DNA of 64,000 nucleotides from Maribacter cobaltidurans (GCF_002269385.1 NZ_CP022957.1:1979001-2043000), one strand, 5' to 3'. Counted from the first letter of the stretch, positions 9,654 to 19,071 are shown. Made by a program: numbers and translations. Notes: a model not told the origin generated them from the letters alone.

Positions 9654-11465
9654 ATGGAATTAAGCACCCTCGACTACAGTTTTATAGTGGTCTTTTTCTC
9701 AATCGTTTTAGGAATAGGAATTTATGTTTCAAAGAAATCAGGAAAAGATTCTTCGGAGTTTTTCCTTTCGGGAAGAACCATGCCTTGGTGGTTATTGGGC
9801 CTTTCCATGGTGGCGACCACTTTTTCCACCGACACTCCCAATTTGGTTACCGACATCGTCCGGACCAATGGTGTTTCGGGAAACTGGGTGTGGTGGTGTT
9901 TTTTGATTACAGGAATGCTAACGGTTTTTGTCTATGCAAAGCTATGGCGTAAATCCAATGTAAATACCGATTTGGAATTTTATGAAATGCGATATGGAGG
10001 CAAACCAGCGAGCTTTTTACGAAAGTTTAGGGCCATTTACCTGGGGGCCTTGTTCAATATCATTACCATGGCTTCGGTGACTCTGGCTGCTATTAAAATA
10101 GGAGGGATTATGTTGGGCCTAGAACCTTGGGAAACCGTTGTTGGCGCAGGTCTTATCACCGTAATTTTCAGCGCCCTTGGAGGTTTTAAGGGTGTGGTCT
10201 ATACCGATTTTCTCCTGTTCTTTGTGGCCATGTCCGGCGCTATAGGAGCGGCCTACTATCTGGTCAATATTCCAGAGGTTGGAGGAATTGCAGCCTTAAT
10301 GGAAAATGAAAATGTTACCAGCAAGCTTAATATCCTGCCGGATTTTGACAATACCGAAGTATTGATCACCCTTTTCATCATTCCAATTGCGGTACAATGG
10401 TGGAGCTCTTGGTATCCTGGGGCGGAACCTGGCGGAGGTGGTTATATCGCACAGCGTATGTTGGCGGCCAAGGACGAAAATCATGCCATAGGGGCCACCT
10501 TCTTTTTCAATATCATGCATTATGCCTTGCGCCCATGGCCATGGATTTTGGTGGCGTTGGCCTCCTTGGTCGTATACCCTGATATTGCAAGCATCGCTGA
10601 GGCTTTTCCCAACGTCGCGGAGAACAAACTGGGACATGATCTTGCATACTCCGCAATGCTCACCAAACTTCCTAGTGGTCTTCTAGGAGTAGTCTTGGCT
10701 TCTTTGATTGCTGCTTACATGAGTACGATATCTACACAATTGAACTGGGGTTCATCCTATATTGTTTTTGACTTTTATAAAAGGCAGATTAATCCGGATG
10801 CTACAGAAAAGCAAATGGTAGCCGTTGGGCGTATTTCTACGGTTGTACTAATGGTTGTAAGTGCACTTTTTGCCTTAACGCTTCAGAACGCTTTTGAGGT
10901 ATTTGACCTTTTGATTCAGTTTGGTGCCGGTACCGGACTCGTATTTATCCTTCGTTGGTTTTGGTGGCGTATCAATGCGTGGAGCGAGATTACCGCCATG
11001 TTCGCATCAGGAATTTTGGTCATTTTGTTGGCCAAGACAGAGTTGGGTACGATGTTATTCGCACCAGAAACGGGAATATTCCCGGAGTGGGCCAATTATC
11101 CATTTATTGTGGTAGTAACTACCGCCATTTGGCTTTTGGCAACGTTTATGACGTCTCCGGAATCGGATGAGACCCTACGTTCCTTTTATAAGAAGATACA
11201 ACCGGGAGGTCCAGGTTGGAAGAAAGTGGTTGATCAATCCGAAGCGGATAACGAACAAATTGTAAAAGCAGGTGAAAGATGGAGCGTGCCGCAAGGGGTG
11301 ACGGCCATGTTGTTGGGCATCGCCTTAATATATTCCATTATGTTCGCTACCGGATATTGGATCTATGGCAGAACGACCAATGCCCTAATATTATCTGGTG
11401 TTGCGTTGGTTACTGGATTCCTTTTGATAAAGGCATGGAATAGAATGAAAGACAATATCCTTTAA
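9654..11465 (+). CDS. Sodium:solute symporter (SSS family)
   Basis: 603-residue polytopic transporter with at least 13 hydrophobic segments, as expected for the Na+/solute symporter family. It starts 'MELSTLDYSFIVVFFSIV'. Family landmarks are 'FFLSGRTMPWWLLGLSMVAT' at about 37-56 (the gating and sodium region of helix 1), 'GGFKGVVYTDFLLF' near 176-190 and 'MSTISTQLNWGSSYIVFDFY' around 358-377. Residues 430-520 form an extra cytoplasmic and C-terminal region. The substrate cannot be assigned from sequence. It lies 10 nt upstream of the DUF5009 gene on the same strand, so the two are probably co-transcribed, which fits uptake and processing of a sugar or amino-sugar. Confidence 0.92.
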   Translation: MELSTLDYSFIVVFFSIVLGIGIYVSKKSGKDSSEFFLSGRTMPWWLLGLSMVATTFSTDTPNLVTDIVRTNGVSGNWVWWCFLITGMLTVFVYAKLWRKSNVNTDLEFYEMRYGGKPASFLRKFRAIYLGALFNIITMASVTLAAIKIGGIMLGLEPWETVVGAGLITVIFSALGGFKGVVYTDFLLFFVAMSGAIGAAYYLVNIPEVGGIAALMENENVTSKLNILPDFDNTEVLITLFIIPIAVQWWSSWYPGAEPGGGGYIAQRMLAAKDENHAIGATFFFNIMHYALRPWPWILVALASLVVYPDIASIAEAFPNVAENKLGHDLAYSAMLTKLPSGLLGVVLASLIAAYMSTISTQLNWGSSYIVFDFYKRQINPDATEKQMVAVGRISTVVLMVVSALFALTLQNAFEVFDLLIQFGAGTGLVFILRWFWWRINAWSEITAMFASGILVILLAKTELGTMLFAPETGIFPEWANYPFIVVVTTAIWLLATFMTSPESDETLRSFYKKIQPGGPGWKKVVDQSEADNEQIVKAGERWSVPQGVTAMLLGIALIYSIMFATGYWIYGRTTNALILSGVALVTGFLLIKAWNRMKDNIL

Positions 11466-11475
11466 ACCGGAAAAA

Positions 11476-12561
11476 ATGAAAAATAGAATTCTTTCGGTAG
11501 ATATTTTTAGGGGAGCAACTATTTTATTGATGGTATTGGTGAATACTCCTGGAACGTGGTCCAATGTATATGCTCCATTTCTACATGCCCAATGGCACGG
11601 CTATACCCCAACCGATTTAGTATTTCCCTTCTTTCTGTTTATCGTAGGAACCTCCATTGTTTTTTCCTACCGGAACAAGGAAGTCAATACCGATACCTAT
11701 AAGAAAATCATCGTCCGGACCTTAAAGCTCATTGGCCTGGGATTGTTTCTTGGGGCCTTCATAATCAAATTTCCATTTTTTAAGGCCTGGGAGAACATCC
11801 GTTTTCCTGGTGTACTACAGCGTATCGGGGTGGTTTTTTTCTTCGCCTCCATACTGTTCATCAATTTTAAGTGGAAGACTTTATTGGGTATTGCAATTGC
11901 TTTATTGATCGGCTATTGGTTAATGATGACCTTGATACCCGTTGAGGGTATTGCATCCACATTGGAAAGGGCGCCCAATAATTTTGCCAATTGGTTGGAC
12001 GTAAAGGTTTTTGGTTCGCATAATTATAAACCGGATTATGATCCAGAGGGACTTTTGAGCACTATTCCCTCCATTGTAAGTTCATTATTGGGAATCTTTA
12101 CGGGGCTGATCCTCGTTTCCAAGCAGGAGAAAAAGGCCACAATATTGATGGGGATAGGCGGGAGCTTTCTGATTATTGGCCATTTATGGGATTTGGTTTT
12201 CCCAATCAACAAAGCCTTATGGACAAGTAGTTTTGTATTGGTGACCGCTGGATGGGCCAATTTGATTTTGGCCTTGATCTATTACCTAACCGACGTGAAG
12301 CAAATCAAGTTCGGGAGTATTTTCAGATATGCCGGGGCCAATGCCATTATCATTTATTTTTTATCGAGTTTTATTTCTAAGCTCATGGGCCAAATACGGG
12401 TAGGCGAAACCTCCCTTCATGGATATCTGTTTCAAAAAATTTACGTCCATGATGCTATTTCCCTAGAAATGTCATCGCTGCTATACGGACTTACCGTTGT
12501 AGCCTTTTATGCCTTTTTGGGATATGTCCTGTACCAAAGGAAGATTTTTATTAAGGTATAG
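11476..12561 (+). CDS. DUF5009 / heparan-alpha-glucosaminide N-acetyltransferase-like membrane protein
   Basis: 361-residue integral membrane protein with about ten hydrophobic segments. The N-terminus 'RILSVDIFRGATILLMVLVN' followed by 'FPFFLFIVGTSI' is the hallmark of the HGSNAT/NagX-like membrane acyltransferase group. The human member transfers acetyl groups across the lysosomal membrane to glucosamine; bacterial relatives are often placed with amino-sugar uptake genes. Here it follows the sodium:solute symporter by 10 nt, suggesting one operon. Enzymatic activity is inferred from family only. No strong terminator follows; the downstream 200 nt lead into the repeat-bounded DUF559 element. 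Confidence 0.85.
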   Translation: MKNRILSVDIFRGATILLMVLVNTPGTWSNVYAPFLHAQWHGYTPTDLVFPFFLFIVGTSIVFSYRNKEVNTDTYKKIIVRTLKLIGLGLFLGAFIIKFPFFKAWENIRFPGVLQRIGVVFFFASILFINFKWKTLLGIAIALLIGYWLMMTLIPVEGIASTLERAPNNFANWLDVKVFGSHNYKPDYDPEGLLSTIPSIVSSLLGIFTGLILVSKQEKKATILMGIGGSFLIIGHLWDLVFPINKALWTSSFVLVTAGWANLILALIYYLTDVKQIKFGSIFRYAGANAIIIYFLSSFISKLMGQIRVGETSLHGYLFQKIYVHDAISLEMSSLLYGLTVVAFYAFLGYVLYQRKIFIKV

Positions 12562-12718
12562 CCCTATTGGGTTTTTGGGTTTACTTGCTAATATGAATGC
12601 GGAATTTTTAGCCTCAATCTTTCCGTCATACTGAGCCCTAATAGCGGAATCACATCACTGTTGAAAGTCAAGGATTGGTTTTAATAAATTGTGAAAAGGA
12701 TATAAACGATTAAAGATT

Positions 12719-13215
12719 ATTCCCCCCTTGAGGGGGGTAAGGGGGGTGTAAATAATAGAGGAAAGATTACATGACACCTCTAAGGTGGCCTCAATGGGAC
12801 AAAATTAAATGCGTGCAAAACAAAATAATTCCATATAACCCAAAATTAAAGGAACTGGCAAGGCAGTTGAGAAAAAACAGCACCTTGTCAGAGGTATTGT
12901 TGTGGCAAAAGATAAAGAATAGGGCGTTTGGGGTACAGTTTCACAGGCAAGTACCCTTATTGGAATATATCGTGGATTTTTATTGTCACGAACTAATGCT
13001 AGCCATTGAAGTTGATGGTAATAGCCATGAAAATAAATTTATAGAAGACCAAAAGCGACAGTTAAAACTAGAAGAGCAAGGAGTTCGTTTTTTGAGAGTA
13101 ACGGATATAGAAATAAAAAAGGAAATGTTCAGTGTATTGTTAAAGATTGAAGAAACCGTTTATGAAATAAAAAAAGTTAAACGCGAACACCCCTGAAGTC
13201 CCCTCAAGGGGACAG
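12719..13215. repeat. Inverted C/G-tract hairpins bounding the DUF559 gene
   Basis: The left end (12719-12749) holds TTCCCCCCTTGAGGGGGG followed by a GGGGGGTGT segment. The right end (about 13187-13215) holds ACACCCCTGAAG, then TCCCCTCAAGGGGACA. The right end reversed reads CCCCTTGAGGGG, then AGGGGTGT, matching the left end in order. So the element has imperfect terminal inverted repeats, and each terminus is also a CCCC-TTGA-GGGG hairpin. I see no clear target-site duplication. Confidence 0.6.
12771..13196 (+). CDS. DUF559 endonuclease-domain protein
   Basis: 141 residues as drawn. The body is a DUF559 (Vsr/MutH-like PD-(D/E)XK) domain: 'LRKNSTLSEVLLWQKIKNRA', 'FHRQVPLLEYIVDFYC' with the Asp of the active site, 'LAIEVDGNSHE' with the Glu, and 'GVRFLRVTDIEI' at the end. 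The family is predicted to cut or nick DNA, but its role is not established. The first 14 codons are unusual and run through part of the left flank, so GTG at 12813 (VQNKIIPYNPKLKEL...) may be the true start. Gene and flanking hairpins look like one unit; see the repeat entry 12719-13215. Confidence 0.8.
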   Translation: MTPLRWPQWDKIKCVQNKIIPYNPKLKELARQLRKNSTLSEVLLWQKIKNRAFGVQFHRQVPLLEYIVDFYCHELMLAIEVDGNSHENKFIEDQKRQLKLEEQGVRFLRVTDIEIKKEMFSVLLKIEETVYEIKKVKREHP

Positions 13216-13279
13216 TGCCACTCATTTTTTAAGGGCTTATTGACAGTATTCAAAGTGTATAAAAAACTAATTTTATCCT

Positions 13280-13864
13280 TTAACGCTGCATCAACTTGGC
13301 CACATACTTGCCAATCACATCAAATTCTAGGTTCACAACTGTACCTGCTTTGTAAGTATTAAAACGGGTGTGTTCGTAGGTGTAGGGAATAATCGCTACA
13401 TCGAAAGTATTTTTTCCTGAAGTAACTACGGTAAGACTAGTGCCATCAATGGTGATAGAACCTTTTTCAATGGTCGGGTTTCCGGTAGCATGGTCATATT
13501 CAAAAGAAAAAATCCAACTTCCGTTTTCCTCTTTAACACTCGTGCAGATACCGGTTTGGTCCACATGCCCTTGAACAATATGGCCGTCCAACCGGGACCC
13601 CATAATCATAGCGCGCTCCAAATTAACCGAATCGCCCACTTTTAAGGTACCCAAATTCGTTTTTTTCAAGGTTTCGGAAATGGCAGTGACCGTATAGGCA
13701 TCCCCGGAGATGCCCACCACCGTTAAACAGACCCCGTTATGGGCAACACTTTGATCTATTTGGAGTTCAGAGGTAATGCTGCTCTGTATCGTTAAATCCA
13801 GGTTGCCACCCTTGGTTTCCAATTGCGTAACGGTGCCTAATGTTTCGATGATTCCCGTGAACAT
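13280..13864 (-). CDS. ribE: Riboflavin synthase, alpha subunit
   Basis: Makes riboflavin from two molecules of 6,7-dimethyl-8-ribityllumazine. At 194 residues it has the usual length, and both internal lumazine-binding repeats are visible: the first begins MFTGIIETLGTV with 'VAHNGVCLTV' at about 40-49, the second from about 97 contains 'DGHIVQGHVDQTG' with 'ITIDGTSLTV' at about 137-146. The enzyme works as a trimer in the cytosol. It is divergent from pdxA, with 59 nt between the two start codons. No FMN riboswitch is recognisable in that space. Confidence 0.96.
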   Translation of the reverse strand: MFTGIIETLGTVTQLETKGGNLDLTIQSSITSELQIDQSVAHNGVCLTVVGISGDAYTVTAISETLKKTNLGTLKVGDSVNLERAMIMGSRLDGHIVQGHVDQTGICTSVKEENGSWIFSFEYDHATGNPTIEKGSITIDGTSLTVVTSGKNTFDVAIIPYTYEHTRFNTYKAGTVVNLEFDVIGKYVAKLMQR

Positions 13865-13881
13865 GTGTCGTTTTATTTAAG

Positions 13882-13889
13882 TAATTTTG
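13882..13889 (+). promoter_or_regulatory. -7 promoter box upstream of pdxA
   Basis: TAATTTTG matches TAnnTTTG, 34 nt before the chosen pdxA ATG. No convincing -33 TTG is seen at the right distance, so confidence is limited. Confidence 0.35.
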
Positions 13890-13923
13890 AAGTTTAAAAT
13901 TGGCTTACAAAGATACAGATATA

Positions 13924-14970
13924 ATGGAGGAAAAGGGGAATATTAAGTTGGGTATATCCATTGGCGATTTAAATGGTATTGGTTGCGAAGTGGCACTGAA
14001 GACTTTTGAGGACGTTCGTATGTTCGACTTTTGTACGCCGGTCATTTTTGCGTCCAACAAAACCATTTCCGGGCAGCAAAAGGCGTTGGGAATTTCCATT
14101 CCGTTCAACGGTGTCCACGAGGCATCGAAGGCGGTAGATGGAAAATTGAACATCGTGAATGTATGGAAGCAGGTGCCCAACATACAATTTGGTGAAGCGA
14201 CCAGGGAAGCGGGAGATTTTGCCCTACAATCCCTAAAGGCAGCGGTGGCGGCCTTAAAAAATGGGGATATCGATGTGCTGGTGACGGCGCCCATCAATAA
14301 AAACAATATACAGTCCGATGACTTTAAGTTTCCCGGCCATACCGATTATCTAGCTCAGGAACTGGAAGGGGAAAGCCTTATGTTTATGGTTACTGATGGA
14401 TTAAAGGTAGGGCTCTTGACCGACCATGTCGCCGTTAAGGATGTATCTTCGGCCATTATTCCAAGATTGGTGCGGGATAAGGTGAACACCATTGAAAAAT
14501 CCCTCAAAATGGATTTTGGTATCCGTAAACCTAAAATTGCCTTATTGGGAATAAACCCCCACAGTGGCGACAATGGGGTTATTGGTAAGGAGGACGATGA
14601 GGTGCTGAAACCGGTCATCCAGGAAATGACCAACAACGGGCATTTGGTTTTTGGGCCCTATTCCGCGGACAGTTTTTTTGGCTCGGACAATTATAAAAAT
14701 TTTGATGCCGTTTTGGCCGCCTATCATGACCAGGGGTTGATTCCGTTCAAGACCTTGTCCTTTGGGCAGGGAGTCAATTTTACGGCAGGCCTGGACAAGG
14801 TAAGGACCTCACCGGATCACGGTACCGCCTACGAGATTGCGGGTAAGGGCCAAGCAGACCACAGCTCCTTTAAAGAGGCCGTATTTATGGCGATAAAGAT
14901 ATTCAGGAACAGAACGGAGTATTTGGAGCTTACGGAAAACGTGCTAAAGAAGCAGCGTGTAAAGCGCTAA
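13924..14970 (+). CDS. pdxA: 4-hydroxythreonine-4-phosphate dehydrogenase
   Basis: Step in the DXP-dependent pathway to pyridoxal phosphate: NAD-dependent oxidation of 4-phosphohydroxy-L-threonine. I take ATG 13924 (MEEKGNIKLGISIGDLNGIG, 348 residues) rather than the TTG 24 nt upstream; 'GISIGDLNGIGCE' is the family N-terminus. Metal-binding histidines are in 'FPGHTDYLA', 'LAAYHDQGLIPFK' and 'RTSPDHGTAYEIAGKG'. The length is typical. It heads the cluster with DUF177, rpmF, fabH, accB and accC, a common Bacteroidota order, although rpmF has its own promoter upstream. Confidence 0.96.
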   Translation: MEEKGNIKLGISIGDLNGIGCEVALKTFEDVRMFDFCTPVIFASNKTISGQQKALGISIPFNGVHEASKAVDGKLNIVNVWKQVPNIQFGEATREAGDFALQSLKAAVAALKNGDIDVLVTAPINKNNIQSDDFKFPGHTDYLAQELEGESLMFMVTDGLKVGLLTDHVAVKDVSSAIIPRLVRDKVNTIEKSLKMDFGIRKPKIALLGINPHSGDNGVIGKEDDEVLKPVIQEMTNNGHLVFGPYSADSFFGSDNYKNFDAVLAAYHDQGLIPFKTLSFGQGVNFTAGLDKVRTSPDHGTAYEIAGKGQADHSSFKEAVFMAIKIFRNRTEYLELTENVLKKQRVKR

Positions 14971-15021
14971 TGCCCATTTTTTAAGGCGAAAAAAGATATC
15001 AAGATAAATAGTTGATAACTA

Positions 15022-15051
15022 TTGCCGATTATCAAAATAATAGTATCTTTG
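15022..15051 (+). promoter_or_regulatory. Bacteroidota-type promoter for DUF177-rpmF
   Basis: TTG (15022-15024), a 19-nt spacer and TATCTTTG (15044-15051) match the TTG / TAnnTTTG pattern. The start of DUF177 lies about 45 nt downstream. Confidence 0.7.
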
Positions 15052-15096
15052 CACCCGCCTTTTAAGGTAATGATTTAATATTAAGAGTTGTACGTG

Positions 15097-15627
15097 ATGA
15101 AGCAAAAGGAGTTTAATATTCCTTTTTCAGGATTGAAACAGGGAAAGCACGACTTTAAGTATGAAATCGATAACAAGTTCTTTGAATCTTTTGGTTACGA
15201 CGAATTTAACGAGGTAGATGCAACATTATCCATAGTGTTGACCAAGACAAGTACCATGTTGGAGCTTGACTTTGAGGCATCGGGTAGTGTAAACGTGGAT
15301 TGCGATATTACCAGTGAACCCTACGATCAACCCATTGAGGGCGATTTGCATTTGGTGGTAAAGTTTGGGGATGAGTACAATGACGATGACGATGAAATTC
15401 TCATTTTGCCCCACGGGGAACATCAGATCAATGTGGCACAGTATATCTACGAAATGATTATTTTGGCGGTACCCCAAAAAAGGGTGCATCCAGGTATCGA
15501 GGACGGGACGTTAAAATCAGAGGCCTTGGAAAGACTTCAAGCGCTTCAACCAAAGGACAAGAAAAACAATAATGACGAAAGTGACCCCAGGTGGGACGAA
15601 TTAAAAAAACTATTAACGGATAAATAA
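15097..15627 (+). CDS. DUF177 (YceD-like) protein
   Basis: Acidic cytosolic protein of 176 residues from ATG 15097; a TTG at 15088 and a GTG at 15094 are in frame, but the ATG ([20 protein letters not shown]) gives the normal start. The family is found directly upstream of rpmF in most bacteria, and its plant/bacterial relatives have been tied to 23S rRNA maturation. The core '[18 protein letters not shown]' carries only the first of the Cys pair seen in some members. The C-terminal '[11 protein letters not shown]' is typical for Bacteroidota. It lies 8 nt upstream of rpmF and is almost certainly co-transcribed. Confidence 0.9.
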   Translation: MKQKEFNIPFSGLKQGKHDFKYEIDNKFFESFGYDEFNEVDATLSIVLTKTSTMLELDFEASGSVNVDCDITSEPYDQPIEGDLHLVVKFGDEYNDDDDEILILPHGEHQINVAQYIYEMIILAVPQKRVHPGIEDGTLKSEALERLQALQPKDKKNNNDESDPRWDELKKLLTDK

Positions 15628-15635
15628 GGTTACAA

Positions 15636-15833
15636 ATGGCACATCCTAAAAGAAAAATTTCCAAAACTAGGAGAGACAAAAGAAGAACACATTACAAAGC
15701 GGTTGCACCTACATTGGCTACAGATTCTACCACTGGAGAAATGCATTTGTACCACAGAGCTCACTGGCACGAAGGTAAACTATATTACAGAGGTCAGGTT
15801 TTGGTTGATAAGACTGAAGACGTAGAAGCTTAA
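15636..15833 (+). CDS. rpmF: 50S ribosomal protein L32
   Basis: 65 residues, with the conserved N-terminus [20 protein letters not shown]. The protein lacks the CxxC zinc pair found in some bacterial L32 (it reads '[19 protein letters not shown]' in the second half), so it is the zinc-independent form. Followed at once by an intrinsic terminator. Confidence 0.97.
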   Translation: MAHPKRKISKTRRDKRRTHYKAVAPTLATDSTTGEMHLYHRAHWHEGKLYYRGQVLVDKTEDVEA

Positions 15834-15856
15834 TCTGTTTCTAAAAGACATATATG

Positions 15857-15889
15857 ACTCCCACTTCGAAAGAAGCGGGAGTTTTTTTT
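15857..15889 (+). terminator. Intrinsic terminator after rpmF
   Basis: ACTCCCaCTTC (15857-15867), GAAA loop, GAAGcGGGAGT (15872-15882), then a T-run. One internal mismatch in an 11-bp stem. Confidence 0.9.
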
Positions 15890-16070
15890 AGCTAAAAAAC
15901 TACATCATTCTTTATGCGACAGATAAAGAGGGTATTAAGAAACGATTCCGTTTAAAAAGACTATTTTTTTCAAAAACAGGTTGTTTTGACACAAAAAGTC
16001 GACGAAAATCACTAATTTTCACAACTTTTGACGTGTTTTTGAAAGTTTTTCACACGAAAGCAATTAAAAT

Positions 16071-17063
16071 ATGACCAAAATTACGGCAGCAATAACCGCT
16101 GTGGGAGGCTATGTTCCCCAATTTGTCCTCACCAATAAAATGTTGGAAGAAATGGTAGATACCAATGACGAGTGGATTACTACCAGAACAGGAATCAAGG
16201 AACGTAGGGTATTAAAAAAAGAAGAAGGGGAAGGATCTTCCTATTTGGCGATACAGGCCGCCAAGCAATTGATGGAAAAAAGAAATCTAGATCCTTTGGA
16301 AATAGATTTGGTTATTGTAGCAACGGCAACGCCTGACAGTATGGTGGCATCAACGGCTGCCTTTGTGGCTTCGCAAATAGGTGCGGTAAACGCTTTTGCC
16401 TATGACCTGTTGGCAGCATGTTCCAGCTTTTTGTTCGGGATGTCCACGGCAGCCAGTTATATTGAATCGGGACGATATAAAAAGGTCTTGTTGATCGGTG
16501 CGGATAAAATGTCATCCATTATAGATTATACAGATCGTACCACGTGTATTATCTTTGGGGATGGTGCCGGTGCCGTTTTGTTCGAACCCAATACCGAAGG
16601 TTTGGGTTTGCAGGATGAATATCTAAGGGCAGATGGCGGAGGCCGTCAGTTTTTAGGGATGGAAGGGGGAGGTTCCCTAATGCCCGCAACGGAGCAGACC
16701 GTAAAGGACAAAAAACATTTTATATTTCAGGATGGGAAGACCGTGTTCAAGTTTGCGGTCTCCAATATGGCCGATGTTGCGGAACGCATCATGAAGAGAA
16801 ACAACCTTAGCGATACCGATGTATCCTGGTTGGTACCGCATCAGGCCAATAAACGTATCATCGACGCAACCGCAAATAGAATGGGCCTGGATCAATCCAA
16901 GGTGCTCATGAACATTCAACGGTACGGGAATACCACTTCGGCTACCCTGCCCTTGTTGCTAAGCGATTACGAGGACAAATTGAAAAAAGGAGATAATCTA
17001 GTTTTTGCCGCCTTTGGAGGCGGATTTACATGGGGGTCCATTTATTTAAAGTGGGCCTATTAA
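16071..17063 (+). CDS. fabH: Beta-ketoacyl-ACP synthase III
   Basis: Starts fatty-acid synthesis by condensing acetyl-CoA or a branched acyl-CoA with malonyl-ACP. 330 residues. The Cys-His-Asn triad is visible: Cys117 in 'LLAACSSFLFG', the His in 'VPHQANKRI' and the Asn in 'RYGNTTSATLPL'. It precedes accB and accC on the same strand (32 nt to accB), grouping the initiation and malonyl-CoA steps. The 181-nt gap after the rpmF terminator presumably holds its promoter, but I could not pick a consensus match. Confidence 0.96.
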   Translation: MTKITAAITAVGGYVPQFVLTNKMLEEMVDTNDEWITTRTGIKERRVLKKEEGEGSSYLAIQAAKQLMEKRNLDPLEIDLVIVATATPDSMVASTAAFVASQIGAVNAFAYDLLAACSSFLFGMSTAASYIESGRYKKVLLIGADKMSSIIDYTDRTTCIIFGDGAGAVLFEPNTEGLGLQDEYLRADGGGRQFLGMEGGGSLMPATEQTVKDKKHFIFQDGKTVFKFAVSNMADVAERIMKRNNLSDTDVSWLVPHQANKRIIDATANRMGLDQSKVLMNIQRYGNTTSATLPLLLSDYEDKLKKGDNLVFAAFGGGFTWGSIYLKWAY

Positions 17064-17095
17064 TTAGGAAGACCAACTAATATTAATTTATTCTT

Positions 17096-17590
17096 ATGGA
17101 TATTAAAGAAATTCAAAGCCTTATTAAGTTCGTAGCCAAATCTGGAGCTAGTGAAGTAAAATTGGAGACGGATGATATCAAGATCACCATCCGTACAGGT
17201 AGCTCAGGTAGTGGCGAGACTACCTTTGTACAATCTATTCCCATGGCCCAAGCGCCCGTGACACCTGCGGCCGCTCCAGTACAGCAAGAGGCACCTGCTG
17301 CCCCTGCGGCACCGGCCAAGGAAGCGGACAATAAAGAGGACGATTCCAAATACATCACGATCAAGTCACCGATCATTGGAACCTTCTACAGAAAGCCATC
17401 TCCGGACAAGCCTGCTTTTGTAGAGGTGGGCGACAAAATCGCTGCCGGGGACGTACTTTGTGTGATCGAAGCCATGAAGTTGTTCAACGATATCGAATCT
17501 GAAGTATCAGGTACCATTGTAAAGGTATTGGTGGACGATTCCTCACCTGTGGAGTTCGATCAACCACTCTTCTTAGTAGACCCATCATAA
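17096..17590 (+). CDS. accB: Acetyl-CoA carboxylase biotin carboxyl carrier protein
   Basis: 164 residues. N-terminal segment [20 protein letters not shown], an Ala/Pro-rich linker at about 50-76 and a C-terminal biotinyl domain from about 85. Biotin is attached to Lys128 in '[12 protein letters not shown]'. It partners with AccC, encoded next. The 82-nt gap between the two genes contains an inverted repeat (17604-17663). Confidence 0.97.
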   Translation: MDIKEIQSLIKFVAKSGASEVKLETDDIKITIRTGSSGSGETTFVQSIPMAQAPVTPAAAPVQQEAPAAPAAPAKEADNKEDDSKYITIKSPIIGTFYRKPSPDKPAFVEVGDKIAAGDVLCVIEAMKLFNDIESEVSGTIVKVLVDDSSPVEFDQPLFLVDPS

Positions 17591-17603
17591 GGTTAAACCG
17601 CAA

Positions 17604-17663
17604 GCACCAAATCCCAAACTCCAAGAATGCTTTTTGGAATTTGGAATTTGACGTTTGGAATTC
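17604..17663 (+). repeat. TTGGAATTTGG-type inverted repeat between accB and accC
   Basis: The left half has CACCAAATCCCAAACTCCAA (17606-17625); the right half has TTGGAATTTGGAATTTG and TTTGGAATTC up to 17663. The halves are imperfect inverted copies around 'GAATGCTTT'. It looks like a member of a dispersed repeat family and can fold in the accB-accC mRNA. Confidence 0.5.
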
Positions 17664-17672
17664 GAAACTGTT

Positions 17673-19025
17673 ATGTTTAAAAAAATATTGATTGCAAATA
17701 GGGGCGAGATTGCTTTGCGCGTTATCCGTACCTGCAAGGAAATGGGAATTAAAACGGTAGCGGTCTATAGTAAGGCCGATGAGGAAAGTCTTCACGTCCG
17801 TTTTGCCGACGAGGCCGTTTGTATAGGTCCCGCACCCAGTAGCGAGTCCTATTTAAAGATACCTAACATCATTGCGGCGGCCGAAATCACCAATGCGGAC
17901 GCCATTCACCCGGGATATGGTTTCCTTTCGGAAAACTCCAAGTTCTCCAAGATATGTGCGGAGCACGATATTAAGTTCATTGGAGCATCCGCGGAGCAGA
18001 TAGACCGAATGGGCGACAAGGCCACGGCCAAGGCGACCATGAAGGCAGCGGGGGTTCCCTGTGTGCCCGGATCTGAAGGCTTGTTGAAGGATTTGGCCGA
18101 TGCCAAGAAGACCGCCAAGAAAATGGGCTATCCCGTTATGATCAAGGCTACTGCCGGTGGTGGTGGTAAAGGAATGCGGGCCGTTTGGAGCGAGGATGAA
18201 ATGCAGGCCCACTTTGAAAGTGCGGTAAAAGAGGCCACGGCAGCCTTTGGCAATGGAGGTATGTATATGGAAAAACTCATCGAGGAGCCCAGGCATATTG
18301 AAATCCAAGTGGTGGGTGACCAATACGGAAAAGCCTGTCACCTGTCCGAGCGTGACTGTTCCGTACAGCGTCGCCATCAAAAATTAACGGAGGAAACCCC
18401 ATCCCCTTTTATGACGGACAAACTCCGTGACGAGATGGGAAAAGCGGCCGTAAAGGCAGCGGAATACATAAAATACGAAGGTGCCGGTACGGTAGAGTTT
18501 TTGGTGGACAAACACAGAAAATTCTACTTCATGGAGATGAACACCCGTATCCAGGTAGAGCACCCCATAACGGAACAGGTAATCGATTACGATTTGATTC
18601 GTGAGCAGATTTTGGTAGCGGCCGGGGTACCTATTTCCGGTAAGAACTATATCCCAAAGTTACACTCCATTGAGTGTAGGATTAATGCGGAAGACCCCTA
18701 TAACAATTTTAGGCCTTCCCCAGGGAAAATTACGACCTTGCATACCCCAGGTGGGCATGGTGTTCGTATGGATACTCACGTATATAGCGGCTACAGCATA
18801 CCGCCCAACTATGATTCCATGATTGCCAAGCTGATTACCACGGCACAGACGCGGGAAGAAGCAATCAATAAGATGAAAAGGGCCTTGGACGAATTTGTGA
18901 TCGAGGGCATAAAGACCACGATACCCTTCCACAGACAGTTGATGGACCATCCAGATTATTTGGCGGGGAACTATACCACCGCCTTTATGAACGATTTTAA
19001 GATGGATCCCCCAAAGGAAAATTAA
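17673..19025 (+). CDS. accC: Biotin carboxylase subunit of acetyl-CoA carboxylase
   Basis: ATP-dependent carboxylation of biotin on AccB. 450 residues from ATG 17673 ([20 protein letters not shown]); the frame continues six codons upstream through repeat sequence, which I reject. ATP-grasp landmarks: '[12 protein letters not shown]' glycine-rich loop at about 159-170, '[12 protein letters not shown]' at about 229-240, '[15 protein letters not shown]' at about 284-298. Closed by a strong terminator at 19032-19065. Confidence 0.97.
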   Translation: MFKKILIANRGEIALRVIRTCKEMGIKTVAVYSKADEESLHVRFADEAVCIGPAPSSESYLKIPNIIAAAEITNADAIHPGYGFLSENSKFSKICAEHDIKFIGASAEQIDRMGDKATAKATMKAAGVPCVPGSEGLLKDLADAKKTAKKMGYPVMIKATAGGGGKGMRAVWSEDEMQAHFESAVKEATAAFGNGGMYMEKLIEEPRHIEIQVVGDQYGKACHLSERDCSVQRRHQKLTEETPSPFMTDKLRDEMGKAAVKAAEYIKYEGAGTVEFLVDKHRKFYFMEMNTRIQVEHPITEQVIDYDLIREQILVAAGVPISGKNYIPKLHSIECRINAEDPYNNFRPSPGKITTLHTPGGHGVRMDTHVYSGYSIPPNYDSMIAKLITTAQTREEAINKMKRALDEFVIEGIKTTIPFHRQLMDHPDYLAGNYTTAFMNDFKMDPPKEN

Positions 19026-19031
19026 AATAAG

Positions 19032-19065
19032 AAAAACTCCAACAGCAATGTTGGAGTTTTTTTTT
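19032..19065 (+). terminator. Intrinsic terminator after accC
   Basis: AAAAACTCCAACA (19032-19044), GCAA loop, TGTTGGAGTTTTT (19049-19061), continuing in a T-run. Perfect stem. Confidence 0.93.
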
Positions 19066-19071
19066 GAACCT

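Noticed and set aside
13865..13923. FMN riboswitch upstream of riboflavin synthase.
   Set aside because: Only 59 nt separate ribE from pdxA, far too short for the conserved FMN element.
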